DNA of 64,000 bases from Phytopythium helicoides (Eukaryota; Oomycota; Peronosporomycetes; Pythiales; Pythiaceae), in NCBI GenBank assembly GCA_024867545.1, contig JANFNE010000012.1:496001-560000 (forward strand), written 5' to 3'. Below the pieces are notes generated by a model. It saw only the letters and a program-made list of their open reading frames with translations. It ran no database searches and was not told the DNA's origin. The translations under genes and the position numbers were made by a program. Positions within the stretch are counted from its first letter, which is position 1. The number at the start of each line of letters is the position of its first letter. Of the stretch, positions 51,792 to 61,323 are shown one piece after another.

Positions 51792-52237
51792 CGCTGGAGA
51801 TGAGGCTCTTCGAATGGAATGATCGTACTGTGTCCAGTTGCCTAGGTGAGATGAATGAACTCACATGTCGATTCATTGGGTCTAGGATTTTTCTTTCTCG
51901 TCTTTTTTGCATTCATCTTCGCTCGCTCACTAGACGCTCACTAGATCGCATGTCAAAGCAATTGGGTTGTTTGTAGCTCGAGAATCCATTGGCTTCGGAT
52001 GATGCGGCCCTCCCACCACCACGCTTCGACTCGCCTCGTCTTGGATGAGGTTCACCTCGGAGAAAACCGCGGGAAGAAAGGCGGAGTGGCACGGTTGAAA
52101 GGACCGCACTGCGACTACTGCTATTATCAGGGGAATGAATGGCTTCGTACTTGGGGTGATTGTACGTAGCATCTAGTACGTGCGTGGCACCTCTCCCCTC
52201 TCCACTTTCCAATTCTCCACGTTCCTAAGCCTTCACA
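51792..52237. promoter_or_regulatory. Duplicated spacer and promoter between copies D and E
   Basis: Near-identical to 55223-55665. It ends in a CT-rich leader ('tccactttcc' at 52201) just before the ATG at 52238. No other gene is seen. Confidence 0.55.
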
Positions 52238-55222
52238 ATGGCCAAATCGAAGTCCCAAGCTGCAGCAGCCTCGCCTTCGAGCTCGAAAGACGGCGGCGGG
52301 GAGATAGCTTCAGGACGGTCAATTCGGTGTATTGCAACAAACGAAGAGCTGGAGAAGTTCCTGAAGGAGAACAACGGTAGTTTTACTCACGCCGTACCGC
52401 TCAATGTTGGAATTGAGTTCTTTCTCGCGGACGCATGTCCTGTGCACAAGCTGCAACAAGCATCGTGTGTTGTCGCCGTCGCGATCGCTAGCGAGAGTCC
52501 AAGACACCCAGCGACCGTATTGATGGTGCAGAATCTGGATCAACATATCCTGGCGATGGCGTTCAAGGATCTTTGGGCAGATGAAAAAGTCGTCAAGGTA
52601 ATGCACGGTGTGCAACGCCCCGCCCACGCATGGCTCACTCGGTTCGGATGCAGCCTGATGGCAAGCAATGCAGTGAAGACGATCGATTTGCAGCAACTTG
52701 TCGAGCACGCTATCGACCCCACGAGCCGCAACGCAACTACCCTACGGATATTTGCTATAGCCAACGCAAAAGCTTCGCAACGCCACGCCATACTAGCCAA
52801 GTATGCTTATATATTACCGAGCAAGATGTCGTGCACAACACGAATGTTATCACCCCAGACCCAGCAACAACTTGTTCAGAATGCTCAGGCGTTCGCGAAT
52901 CTCTATTGTTGCTTGCGAGTTCTGCCTCTTCCTCTCCATGCCAAAGATGCAAGTGTAGCAAGTAGTGCCAAATGGAAGACGATCATTACCCACGTGACCA
53001 AGGCGACAATCGAGCAATGCTCTCCCGCCCCTAAGGAATCAACTATGATGAAAGCCGATGAACTCAGACTACCAAATGAAGAATCGAGTCAACTACAGCC
53101 GGCGTTCCCATCGACCAGGCAGGAGAGCGACGACACCAGCTACAGCAACTCGCAATCGCACGTGCCAACATTACAGCCACATCAGCTGCCACCAGTGCCA
53201 TCTAACGAGCTGATGACTTGCAGCAACGGTATTAAGTGCATCACCACTGACACACAGCTCGGGGACTTCCTAATTGAGAACCAAGGACGGCTGGTGACAG
53301 GAAATCCTCAAGCAATTGGCATCGACTTCCTTCTCACTGACATCTGCCACGAGCACACTAACTCGAAGAAATCATGTCTAGCAGCCATCACGGTCGCGAG
53401 TGACAGCCAAGTGTACCCAGCCGTCATCCTACTTGTTCAAAATCTCGACAAGACGCTACTGGTTGAAGCTTTCCGAGGCTTGTGGGCTAACATCGATGTC
53501 ACCAAGGCGATGATTGGAGTGCGTCGCGCTGCTGTGGCTTGGCACGCACATTTCGGAAGTCACCTGGTCGATTTCGACTGCGGTGTGGCGCCGACCAAGG
53601 TCATCGATTTGCAACTGCTGGTTGAGCACACAATGGATACGAGTCGTCGAGACGTTAACGTGGCCCAGATGGCAAACCTGGCAAGGTTGGATCCGTCGTC
53701 TCAACATTTCGCTGCATCTGGGTTCAGCTTCGTCTCGAAAGCGCACACGCACGTCCTCACGAGTGTAGAATCCTGTCAAATTACAGCGCTTGGTCCACAT
53801 ATCCAACAGCGACTCGCTCACAACGCCCAGCTCATCGCCAGCATATACCAAGGTCTACGGATGGTCCCGCTACCGCTGAACTCTCCAAATGCTAGCGTTA
53901 TGGATGCTGGAGCGTGGAGAAGCAAACTGCGCCAAGTCACACAGATGACAGCTGATCGATGTGCGAACGCGGTTGATAACAATGGCATCCCGAGTATCTG
54001 GTTCGACAAGGCTAGCGACTATGAGCCTCGCAGTCTCGAGTGTCTGGTTCCTCGGTCATCAAATGACAGTGATAAGCACGTCACGGAGGACGATGACGAT
54101 TCACTTCCTCTCCATCGTCTCGAGCTCCAGTGCGAAATTGACTCATTGTTGGCAATTCTTCCTCGCAAGTACCGCGAAGCTGTGATGCGAGTCGAAAATT
54201 ACCGTGAACGCTTGGTGGATGTGTGTTTGGACGTCGGACGAGTTCCATATGTGTACGTTGGCAAACGCGAGCGTGTACCTCTCGAGATCAATCATCAAAG
54301 CAGTCGAAGTGGATGGGATGTCTTGATAAACAGCAAGTCGTCGCCCGACGAAGTAGCAGCGTCCAAGCTGGTAACGAAGCAAGACATCGACAAGATGCTG
54401 GAGCTTCTTGGAGGAGAAACTCGCATCGGAGGTGACAATCGCGCTGGTATCGACGCTCAACTACATCGAGTATCCGTCATGCGAAGCAAGACAAAAGAGA
54501 TCTACGGCGTCACATTACGAGTCGGACGAGCGCTCATCCACGCCGCTAGTGCGCTCTCCGACCTACTTCTCAGCACGAAACACCGAGAAAAGTCGGTCCT
54601 GCTACTCGGACATCCCGGGTGCGGCAAGACCACGCTCATCCGAGACATCGCGCGCTGCATCTCTGAGACCCGAGAGAACGTGTGTATCATTGACACGTCG
54701 AACGAGATGGGAGGCGACGGACTCGTGCCACACGCTTGCATCGGGTGGGCTCGACGCATGATGGTTCCGTCTCTGGAGTTGCAGGCTAGCGTGATGGTGG
54801 AGTGTGTGCAGAACCACACGGTGGAGACGATGGTGATCGACGAGATCGGTCGGAAGGCGGAGGTGTCTGCGGCATCTACTGTTCGTCAGCGTGGTCCTCG
54901 TTTGGTGGCAAGTGCGCATGGTGACTTTCAAGGGTTGATGAAGAATCCCGATTTGAAGGGGTTGTTGGGAGGGACGCAGCAGGTGATTATGAGTGCGTCG
55001 GAGGTGAAGGAGCAGAAGTTGAGCAAGAAGTCGCAAACAGAGCGAGTGGGGAGTCCAGTCTTCGATGTGATCGTGGAGTTGGATCGCGAGACTCCTGGTT
55101 TGTGTCACATCATTTGGGATGTGGAGAAAGCGGTGGATTGTGTGTTGTCGGGTAAGCCACTACCGAAGGTGGAGAGTCGATGCTGGAACATGAGCACGCG
55201 AGGGGTGCAGGTGCTGTCGTGA
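52238..55222 (+). CDS. Family copy E: two degenerate exonuclease-like domains plus Ycf45/SpoIIIAA-type ATPase
   Basis: A 994-aa intronless protein. A Lys/Ser/Ala tail ('MAKSKSQAAAASPSSSKD') is followed by domain 1 (about 25-265; 'KVMHGVQRPAHAWLTRFG') and domain 2 (about 325-560; 'KAMIGVRRAAVAWHAHFG'). ATPase: 'VTKQDIDKMLELLGG', Walker A 'GHPGCGKT' at 791-798, Walker B Asp868-Glu869. The right block consistently has Cys where the left block has Ser in Walker A. It carries one extra Asp codon in the acidic stretch ('TEDDDDS') relative to D and F. The tandem period to copy F is 3,428 bp. Activity is inferred from motifs only. Confidence 0.86.
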   Translation: MAKSKSQAAAASPSSSKDGGGEIASGRSIRCIATNEELEKFLKENNGSFTHAVPLNVGIEFFLADACPVHKLQQASCVVAVAIASESPRHPATVLMVQNLDQHILAMAFKDLWADEKVVKVMHGVQRPAHAWLTRFGCSLMASNAVKTIDLQQLVEHAIDPTSRNATTLRIFAIANAKASQRHAILAKYAYILPSKMSCTTRMLSPQTQQQLVQNAQAFANLYCCLRVLPLPLHAKDASVASSAKWKTIITHVTKATIEQCSPAPKESTMMKADELRLPNEESSQLQPAFPSTRQESDDTSYSNSQSHVPTLQPHQLPPVPSNELMTCSNGIKCITTDTQLGDFLIENQGRLVTGNPQAIGIDFLLTDICHEHTNSKKSCLAAITVASDSQVYPAVILLVQNLDKTLLVEAFRGLWANIDVTKAMIGVRRAAVAWHAHFGSHLVDFDCGVAPTKVIDLQLLVEHTMDTSRRDVNVAQMANLARLDPSSQHFAASGFSFVSKAHTHVLTSVESCQITALGPHIQQRLAHNAQLIASIYQGLRMVPLPLNSPNASVMDAGAWRSKLRQVTQMTADRCANAVDNNGIPSIWFDKASDYEPRSLECLVPRSSNDSDKHVTEDDDDSLPLHRLELQCEIDSLLAILPRKYREAVMRVENYRERLVDVCLDVGRVPYVYVGKRERVPLEINHQSSRSGWDVLINSKSSPDEVAASKLVTKQDIDKMLELLGGETRIGGDNRAGIDAQLHRVSVMRSKTKEIYGVTLRVGRALIHAASALSDLLLSTKHREKSVLLLGHPGCGKTTLIRDIARCISETRENVCIIDTSNEMGGDGLVPHACIGWARRMMVPSLELQASVMVECVQNHTVETMVIDEIGRKAEVSAASTVRQRGPRLVASAHGDFQGLMKNPDLKGLLGGTQQVIMSASEVKEQKLSKKSQTERVGSPVFDVIVELDRETPGLCHIIWDVEKAVDCVLSGKPLPKVESRCWNMSTRGVQVLS

Positions 55223-55665
55223 CGCGGAAGATGAGGCGCTTCGAATGGAATGATACTGTGTCCAGTTGCGTAGGTGAGGCGAATAAACTCAAATGTCGAT
55301 GCATTGGGTCTAGGATTTTTCTTTCTCGTCTTTTTTGCATTCATCTTCGCTCGCTCACTAGACACTCACTTGATCGCATGTCAAAGCAATTGGGTAGTTT
55401 GTAGCTCGAAAATCCATTGGCTTCGGATGATGCGGCCCTCCCACGACCACGCTTCGACTCGCCTCGTTTTGGATGAGGTTCACCTCGGAGAAAACCGCGG
55501 GAAGAAAGGCGGAGTGGCACGGTTGAAAGGACCGCACTGCGACTACCGCTATTATCAGGGGAATGGATGGCTTCAAATTTGGGGTGATTGTACGTAGTGT
55601 CTAGTGCGTGCGTGGCACCTCTCCCCTCTTCACTTTCCAATTCTCCACGCTCCTAAGCCTTCGCA
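55223..55665. promoter_or_regulatory. Duplicated spacer and promoter between copies E and F
   Basis: A near-copy of 51792-52237. An initiator-like 'tcactttcc' sits at 55630-55638, 28 bp before the ATG at 55666, in a CT-rich leader. Confidence 0.6.
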
Positions 55666-58647
55666 ATGGCCAAATCGAAGTCCCAAGCTGCTGCAGCCTC
55701 GCCCTCGAGCTCGAAAGATGGCGGTGGGGAGATAACTTCAGGACGGTCGATTCGGTGTATAGCAACAAACGAAGAGCTGGAGAAGTTCCTGAAGGAGAAC
55801 CACGGCCGTTTTGCTCATGCCGCACCGCTCAACATTGGAATCGAGTTCTTTCTCGCGGACGCATGTCCTGTGCACAGGCTTCAACAAGCACCGTGTGTTG
55901 TCGCCGTCGCTATCGCGAGTGAGAGTCCAAGACACCCAGCGACCGTATTGATGGTGCAGAATCTGGATCAACATACCCTGGTAGCGGCGTTCACGGATCT
56001 TTGGGCAGATGAAAGAGTCGTCAAGGTAATGCACGCTGTGCAACGGCCCGCACAAGCATGGCTCACTCGGTTCGGATGCAGTCTGATGGCAAGCAACGCA
56101 GTCAAGACGATCGATTTGCAGCAACTTGTCGAGCACGCCGTCGACCCCACGAGCCGCAATGCAACTACTCTACGGATATTGACTATAGCCAACGCAAAAG
56201 CTTCGCAACGCCATGCCATACTAGCCAAGTATGCTTATATGTTACCGAGCAAGCTGTCGTGCACAACACGCATGTTATCGCCCCAGACCCAGCAACAACT
56301 TGTTCAGAATGCTCAAGCGTTCGCGAATCTCTATTGCTGCTTGCGAGTTCTGCCTCTTCCTCTCCATGCCAAAAATGCAAATGTAGCAAGTAGTGCCAAA
56401 TGGAAGACGATCATTACCCACGTGACCAAGGCGACAATCGATCAATGCGCCCCCGTCCCTAAGGACTCAACTACGATGAAAGCCGATAAACTCAGATTGC
56501 CAAATGAAGAATCAAGTCAACTTCAGCCGGCGTTCCCATCGACCAGTCAGGAGCGCGACAACACCAGCTACAGCAACTCGCAACCGCACATGCCAATATT
56601 ACATCCACACCAGTTGCCATCAGTGTCATCTATCGAGCTGATGACTTGCAGTAACGATATTAAGTGCATCACCACTGACACACAGCTCGGGGACTTCCTG
56701 ATTGAGAACCAAGGACGGCTGGTGACAGGAAATCCTCAAGCAGTTGGTATCGACTTCCTTCTAACTGACATTTGCCACGACCACACTAACTCAAAGAAAT
56801 CATGCCTAGCAGCCATCACGATCGCGAGTGACAGCCAAGTGTACCCAGCCGTCATCCTACTTGTTCAAAACCTCAACAAGACGCTATTGGTTGAAGCTTT
56901 CCAAGGCTTGTGGGCTAACATCGATATCACCAAGGCGATGATTGGAGTGCGTCGCGCTGCTGTGGCTTGGCACGCACATTTCGGAAGTCACCTGGTCGAT
57001 TTCGACTGCAGTGTGGCGCCGACCAAGGTCATCGATTTGCAACTGCTGGTTGAGCACACAATGGATACAAGTCGTCGAGACATCAACGTGGCCCAGATGG
57101 CAAACCTGGCAAGGTTGGATCCGTCGTCTCAGCATTTCGCTGCATCCGGGTTCAGCTTCGTCTCAAAAGCCCACACGCACGTCCTCACAAGTGTAGAATC
57201 CTGTCAAATTACAGCGCTTGGTCCGCATATCCAACAGCGACTCACCCACAACGCCCAGCTCATCGCCAACATATACCAAGGTCTACGGATGGTCCCGCTA
57301 CCGCTGAACGCTCCAAACGCTAGCGTTATGGATGCTGGAGCGTGGAGAAGCAAACTGCGCCAAGTCACGCAGATGACAGCTGATCGATGTGCGAACGCGG
57401 TTGATAACAATGGCATCCCGAGTATCTGGTTCGACAAGGCTAGCGACTATGAGCCTCGCAGTCTCGAGTGTCTGGTTCCTCGGTCATCAAATGACAGTGA
57501 TGAGCACGTCACGGAGGATGACGATTCACTTCCTCTCCATCGTCTCGAGCTCCAATGCGAAATTGACTCATTATTGGCAATTCTTCCTCGCAAGTACCGC
57601 GAAGCTGTGATGCGAGTCGAAGACTACCGTGAACGCTTGGTGGATGTGTGCTTGGACGTCGGACGAGTTCCATATGTGTACGTTGGCAAACGCAAGCGTG
57701 TACCTCTCGAGATCAATCATCAAAGCAGTCGAAGTGGGTGGGATGTCTTGATAAATAGCAAGTCGTCGCCCGACGAAGCAGCAGCGTCCAAGCTGGTAAC
57801 AAAGCAAGACATCGACAAGATGCTGGAGCTTCTCGGAGGAGAAACTCGCATCGGAGGTGACAATCGCGCTGGTATCGACGCTCAACTACATCGAGTAGCT
57901 GTCATGCGAAGCAAAACAAAAGAGATCTACGGCGTCACATTACGAGTCGGACGAGCGCTCATCCACGCCGCTAGTGCGCTCTCCGACCTACTTCTCAGCA
58001 CGAAACACCGAGAAAAGTCGGTCCTGTTACTCGGACATCCCGGGTGCGGCAAGACCACGCTCATCCGAGACATCGCGCGCTGCATCTCCGAGACCCGAGA
58101 GAACGTGTGTATCATTGACACGTCGAACGAAATGGGAGGCGACGGACTGGTGCCACACGCTTGCATCGGGTGGGCTCGACGCATGATGGTTCCGTCTCTG
58201 GAGTTGCAGGCTAGCGTGATGGTGGAGTGTGTGCAGAACCACACGGTGGAGACGATGGTGATCGACGAGATCGGTCGGAAGGCGGAGGTGTCTGCGGCAT
58301 CTACTGTTCGTCAGCGTGGTCCTCGTTTGGTGGCAAGTGCGCATGGTGACTTTCAAGGGTTGATGAAGAATCCCGATTTGAAGGGGTTGTTGGGAGGGAC
58401 GCAGCAGGTGATTATGAGTGCGTCGGAGGTGAAGGAGCAGAAGTTGAGCAAGAAGTCGCAAACAGAGCGAGCGGGGAGTCCAGTCTTCGATGTGATCGTG
58501 GAGTTGGATCGCGAGACTCCTGGTTTGTGTCACATCATTTGGGATGTGGAGAAAGCGGTGGATTGTGTGTTGTCGGGTAAGCCACTGCCGAAGGTGGAGA
58601 GTCGATGCTGGAACATGAGCACGCGAGGGGTGCAGGTGCTGTCGTAG
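55666..58647 (+). CDS. Family copy F: two degenerate exonuclease-like domains plus Ycf45/SpoIIIAA-type ATPase
   Basis: A 993-aa intronless protein with the same layout as copy E: domain 1 about 25-265, linker, domain 2 about 325-560, then the ATPase with Walker A 'GHPGCGKT' at 790-797. Differences from E are scattered point changes, most frequent in domain 1 and the linker ('HPHQLPSVSSIELMTCSNDI'). The first ~150 codons and the ATPase are highly similar. It ends in TAG where D and E end in TGA, and its 3' flank is unrelated, so the tandem duplication stops at the stop codon. Function unknown. Confidence 0.86.
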   Translation: MAKSKSQAAAASPSSSKDGGGEITSGRSIRCIATNEELEKFLKENHGRFAHAAPLNIGIEFFLADACPVHRLQQAPCVVAVAIASESPRHPATVLMVQNLDQHTLVAAFTDLWADERVVKVMHAVQRPAQAWLTRFGCSLMASNAVKTIDLQQLVEHAVDPTSRNATTLRILTIANAKASQRHAILAKYAYMLPSKLSCTTRMLSPQTQQQLVQNAQAFANLYCCLRVLPLPLHAKNANVASSAKWKTIITHVTKATIDQCAPVPKDSTTMKADKLRLPNEESSQLQPAFPSTSQERDNTSYSNSQPHMPILHPHQLPSVSSIELMTCSNDIKCITTDTQLGDFLIENQGRLVTGNPQAVGIDFLLTDICHDHTNSKKSCLAAITIASDSQVYPAVILLVQNLNKTLLVEAFQGLWANIDITKAMIGVRRAAVAWHAHFGSHLVDFDCSVAPTKVIDLQLLVEHTMDTSRRDINVAQMANLARLDPSSQHFAASGFSFVSKAHTHVLTSVESCQITALGPHIQQRLTHNAQLIANIYQGLRMVPLPLNAPNASVMDAGAWRSKLRQVTQMTADRCANAVDNNGIPSIWFDKASDYEPRSLECLVPRSSNDSDEHVTEDDDSLPLHRLELQCEIDSLLAILPRKYREAVMRVEDYRERLVDVCLDVGRVPYVYVGKRKRVPLEINHQSSRSGWDVLINSKSSPDEAAASKLVTKQDIDKMLELLGGETRIGGDNRAGIDAQLHRVAVMRSKTKEIYGVTLRVGRALIHAASALSDLLLSTKHREKSVLLLGHPGCGKTTLIRDIARCISETRENVCIIDTSNEMGGDGLVPHACIGWARRMMVPSLELQASVMVECVQNHTVETMVIDEIGRKAEVSAASTVRQRGPRLVASAHGDFQGLMKNPDLKGLLGGTQQVIMSASEVKEQKLSKKSQTERAGSPVFDVIVELDRETPGLCHIIWDVEKAVDCVLSGKPLPKVESRCWNMSTRGVQVLS

Positions 58648-59102
58648 TTGAAGGTGTTGAAGATGCCGCCGATTGAATGGAGCAGAGCCAAGGATGGGAG
58701 AGTTGCAGTCGCAACTTGACACGCATGACGTGATGTGCAAGCGACACGCACGATCCTGACGTCACTTCGTTTCTGTAGCCTTCATGATGACGACCGAGAG
58801 AACATAATGGAAACAACGATTGCACACAGTTCATGGTACTTTTGTTGGTTGAAAAAGCGTTAGGAAAATGAGAGAAAGCAAACAGCACGGCAGAGAACTG
58901 CGGTGATCGGATGCGGGCGAGCGCCCGGACCGCGCAGCGTGTCGAAGCACTCAAGCCTCAAGACGCGCGACGCATGTCCAGTCACCAGCCCCCGAGGCAC
59001 ACACAGCTCCCCTTTTTCCCCATATTTCTATACCAGTTGGTGGCGGTCGGTCAGGATGCTCCCTTCCCCCTCGGTAGGAAGCGACCGTTGCGACGCGCTA
59101 AC
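58648..59102. other. Convergent spacer between copy F and actin
   Basis: Contains the two 3' UTRs. No gene or clear repeat is visible. Confidence 0.45.
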
Positions 59103-60233
59103 TTAGAAGCACTTGCGGTGCACGATCGACGGGCCCGACTCGTCGTACTCGGCCTTCGAGATCCACATCTGCTGGAACGTCGACAGCGACGACAGGATGG
59201 AGCCACCGATCCAGACCGAGTACTTGCGCTCAGGCGGGGCGACGACCTTGATCTTCATGGTCGACGGGGCCAGAGCCGTCAGCTCCTTGGTCATACGCTC
59301 ACCAATGCCCGGGTACATGGTGGTACCGCCCGAGAGCACGATGTTGCAGTAGAGGTCCTTACGGATATCGACGTCGCACTTCATGATGGTCTGGAACGTG
59401 CAGTCGTGGATGCCCGAAGCTTCCTTACCGATGAGCGACGGCTGGAAGAGCACCTCAGGGGTACGGAAGCGCTCGTTGCCAATGACAATGACGTTACCGT
59501 CCGGCAGCTCGTACGACTTCTCAAGGCCCGACGACTCGGCAGCCGTCTTCATCTCCTGGTCGAAGTCCAGGGCGATGTAGGTCAGCTTCTCCTTGATGTC
59601 ACGCACAATTTCGCGCTCGGCCGTCGTGGTGAACGAGTAACCACGCTCCGTCAGGATCTTCATCATGTAGTCCGTCAGGTCGCGGCCAGCCAGGTCGAGA
59701 CGCACGATGGCGTGCGGGAGGGCGTAACCCTCGTAGATGGGCACCGTGTGCGAGACACCATCACCCGAGTCGAGCACGCAGCCCGTGGTACGGCCCGAGG
59801 CGTACAGCGAGAGCACGGCCTGGATGTTCACGTACATGGCGGGCACGTTGAAGGTCTCGAACATGATCTGCGTCATGCGCTCACGGTTGGCCTTGGGGTT
59901 GAGCGGGGCCTCCGTCAGCAGCACGGGATGCTCCTCGGGAGCGACACGCAGCTCGTTGTAGAACGTGTGGTGCCAGATCTTCTCCATGTCGTCCCAGTTG
60001 GTCACAATGCCGTGCTCGATGGGGTACTTGAGCGTCAGCACACCACGCTTGGACTGGGCCTCGTCACCGACGTACGCGTCCTTCTGGTCCATGCCGACCA
60101 TGATGCCCAGGTGCTTGGGGCGGCCGACAATCGACGGGAACACGGCACGCGGGGCGTCGTCACCGGCGAAACCGGCCTTGCACATGCCCGAGCCGTTGTC
60201 GACAACGAGAGCCTGGACGTCTTCGTCAGCCAT
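59103..60233 (-). CDS. ACT: Actin
   Basis: A 376-aa intronless protein covering the whole actin family length. It has '[20 protein letters not shown]' at the nucleotide-binding N-terminus, '[11 protein letters not shown]', '[14 protein letters not shown]', '[17 protein letters not shown]' (phosphate loop 2), '[15 protein letters not shown]' and the C-terminal '[10 protein letters not shown]'. It polymerises into F-actin for hyphal tip growth, endocytosis and plaques. Codon use is strongly biased to C/G third positions (GAG, AAG, ATC, CTC), as in highly expressed oomycete genes. A perfect oomycete-type initiator lies about 60 bp upstream. Oomycetes often have several actin genes; which paralogue this is cannot be told from one window. 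Confidence 0.99.
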
Positions 60234-61323
60234 CTTGAAAAGGGAGGGGGGGGCTTGGACTTCGGTGCTCTGGGGGCAACTGGAAGAAAAGGGAAATGAG
60301 CCAACCTGGCGCGCGTGGGTTGGCAGCGAGAGGGGGCCGCGTGGCGGGTCCTCCCTCCCGCCGCCCCTACGTAGCGCCGCATTGCGAGATGTCGCCGCGC
60401 CCCCGAAGGGACCTCCCCCCGCGCTCTATACTTGACGCAAGTCAAGTCACTCGCCGCTGATTGGCTGAATCTCGTCAACCCCTCGCGACCCTACGGTACA
60501 AACAGCGCTTTGGAGGGTGTAGAGCGGCGTATCCCCCTCCCCCCGCGGCTGCTCAACGAGGAGCCACATGGTGCGGGGTGCCGGCCGTCGACCTATAGTC
60601 TCGCCAAGAGCGGGAGCACGCATGATCGCGAGCTGCGCGCGACTTGGCCGAGCCGTTGACCGCTCGCAAGGGAGCTCCACGCGTGTCTTTCGGGGCAAAC
60701 GACACTCGGTTGCTCGATCGTTCCAAGTGGGTCAAATGGGTCGGGTCGTGACGTGGACCACCGTTCGAAATCATTCAATATGGGTTCGAAAGGGGTTCCG
60801 GAGCCAACGTATCTTGCGCTAAGTATGGCCGAAGCGCTGACATGGGTCTTAGTCGGGTTGAAAACCCGCGTTTGAACGACAACCCGGACCGACTCGACAG
60901 GCCCTGTCTGCGTGAGACAAAAAATTCCAATCAAACGCATCTCTCCGCCCTCAATAGAGCGCCCATTTTTCGCAATCTCGAGGGAGTGACTCCACATCCG
61001 CCTCAAGCGCCTCGGCATACAAACGCCAAGACGATTTCGATGATTGTTTCTGTCATCATTCCGCGTCGAGTCAACCGTGGCGCAAGGGTTGCCGTGTCGA
61101 AATGCTGAGATGTCCTTAAACCCCATGTTCTTTAATTCATGTTCGCTCACAACCCAGCACCTTGAAGTCCTTAAACCGGTGCTGCGCCTTTCCCCCGCGT
61201 CTCAGCCCGGCCACTTTTCCACCAATCCGCGCGCCGCACAATCCAGCGCGAGTGCATGCGTGTCAGCCATACTGAACGTCAGTCAAACGGCGCTTCGGGA
61301 GCTGCACCGGCCCCACTTCCGAC
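60234..61323. promoter_or_regulatory. Divergent region between actin and a bZIP gene, with actin promoter elements
   Basis: On the minus strand the initiator 'tcatttcc' is at 60292-60299 and a CCAAT box at 60459-60463 ('attgg' on the plus strand), about 60 and 230 bp from the actin ATG. The middle (60600-61250) shows no gene; a small inverted repeat 'gggttgaaaaccc' occurs near 60854. Confidence 0.6.
60292..60299 (-). promoter_or_regulatory. Oomycete-type initiator of the actin gene
   Basis: 'ctcatttccc' on the minus strand fits the oomycete Inr consensus TCAYTYY and is embedded in a pyrimidine-rich stretch. Transcription would start at about 60298, leaving a ~65-nt leader. Confidence 0.65.

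Noticed and set aside
58911..60299. 462-codon plus-strand frame opposite actin
   Set aside because: His/Arg/Val-rich antisense shadow of the actin gene.
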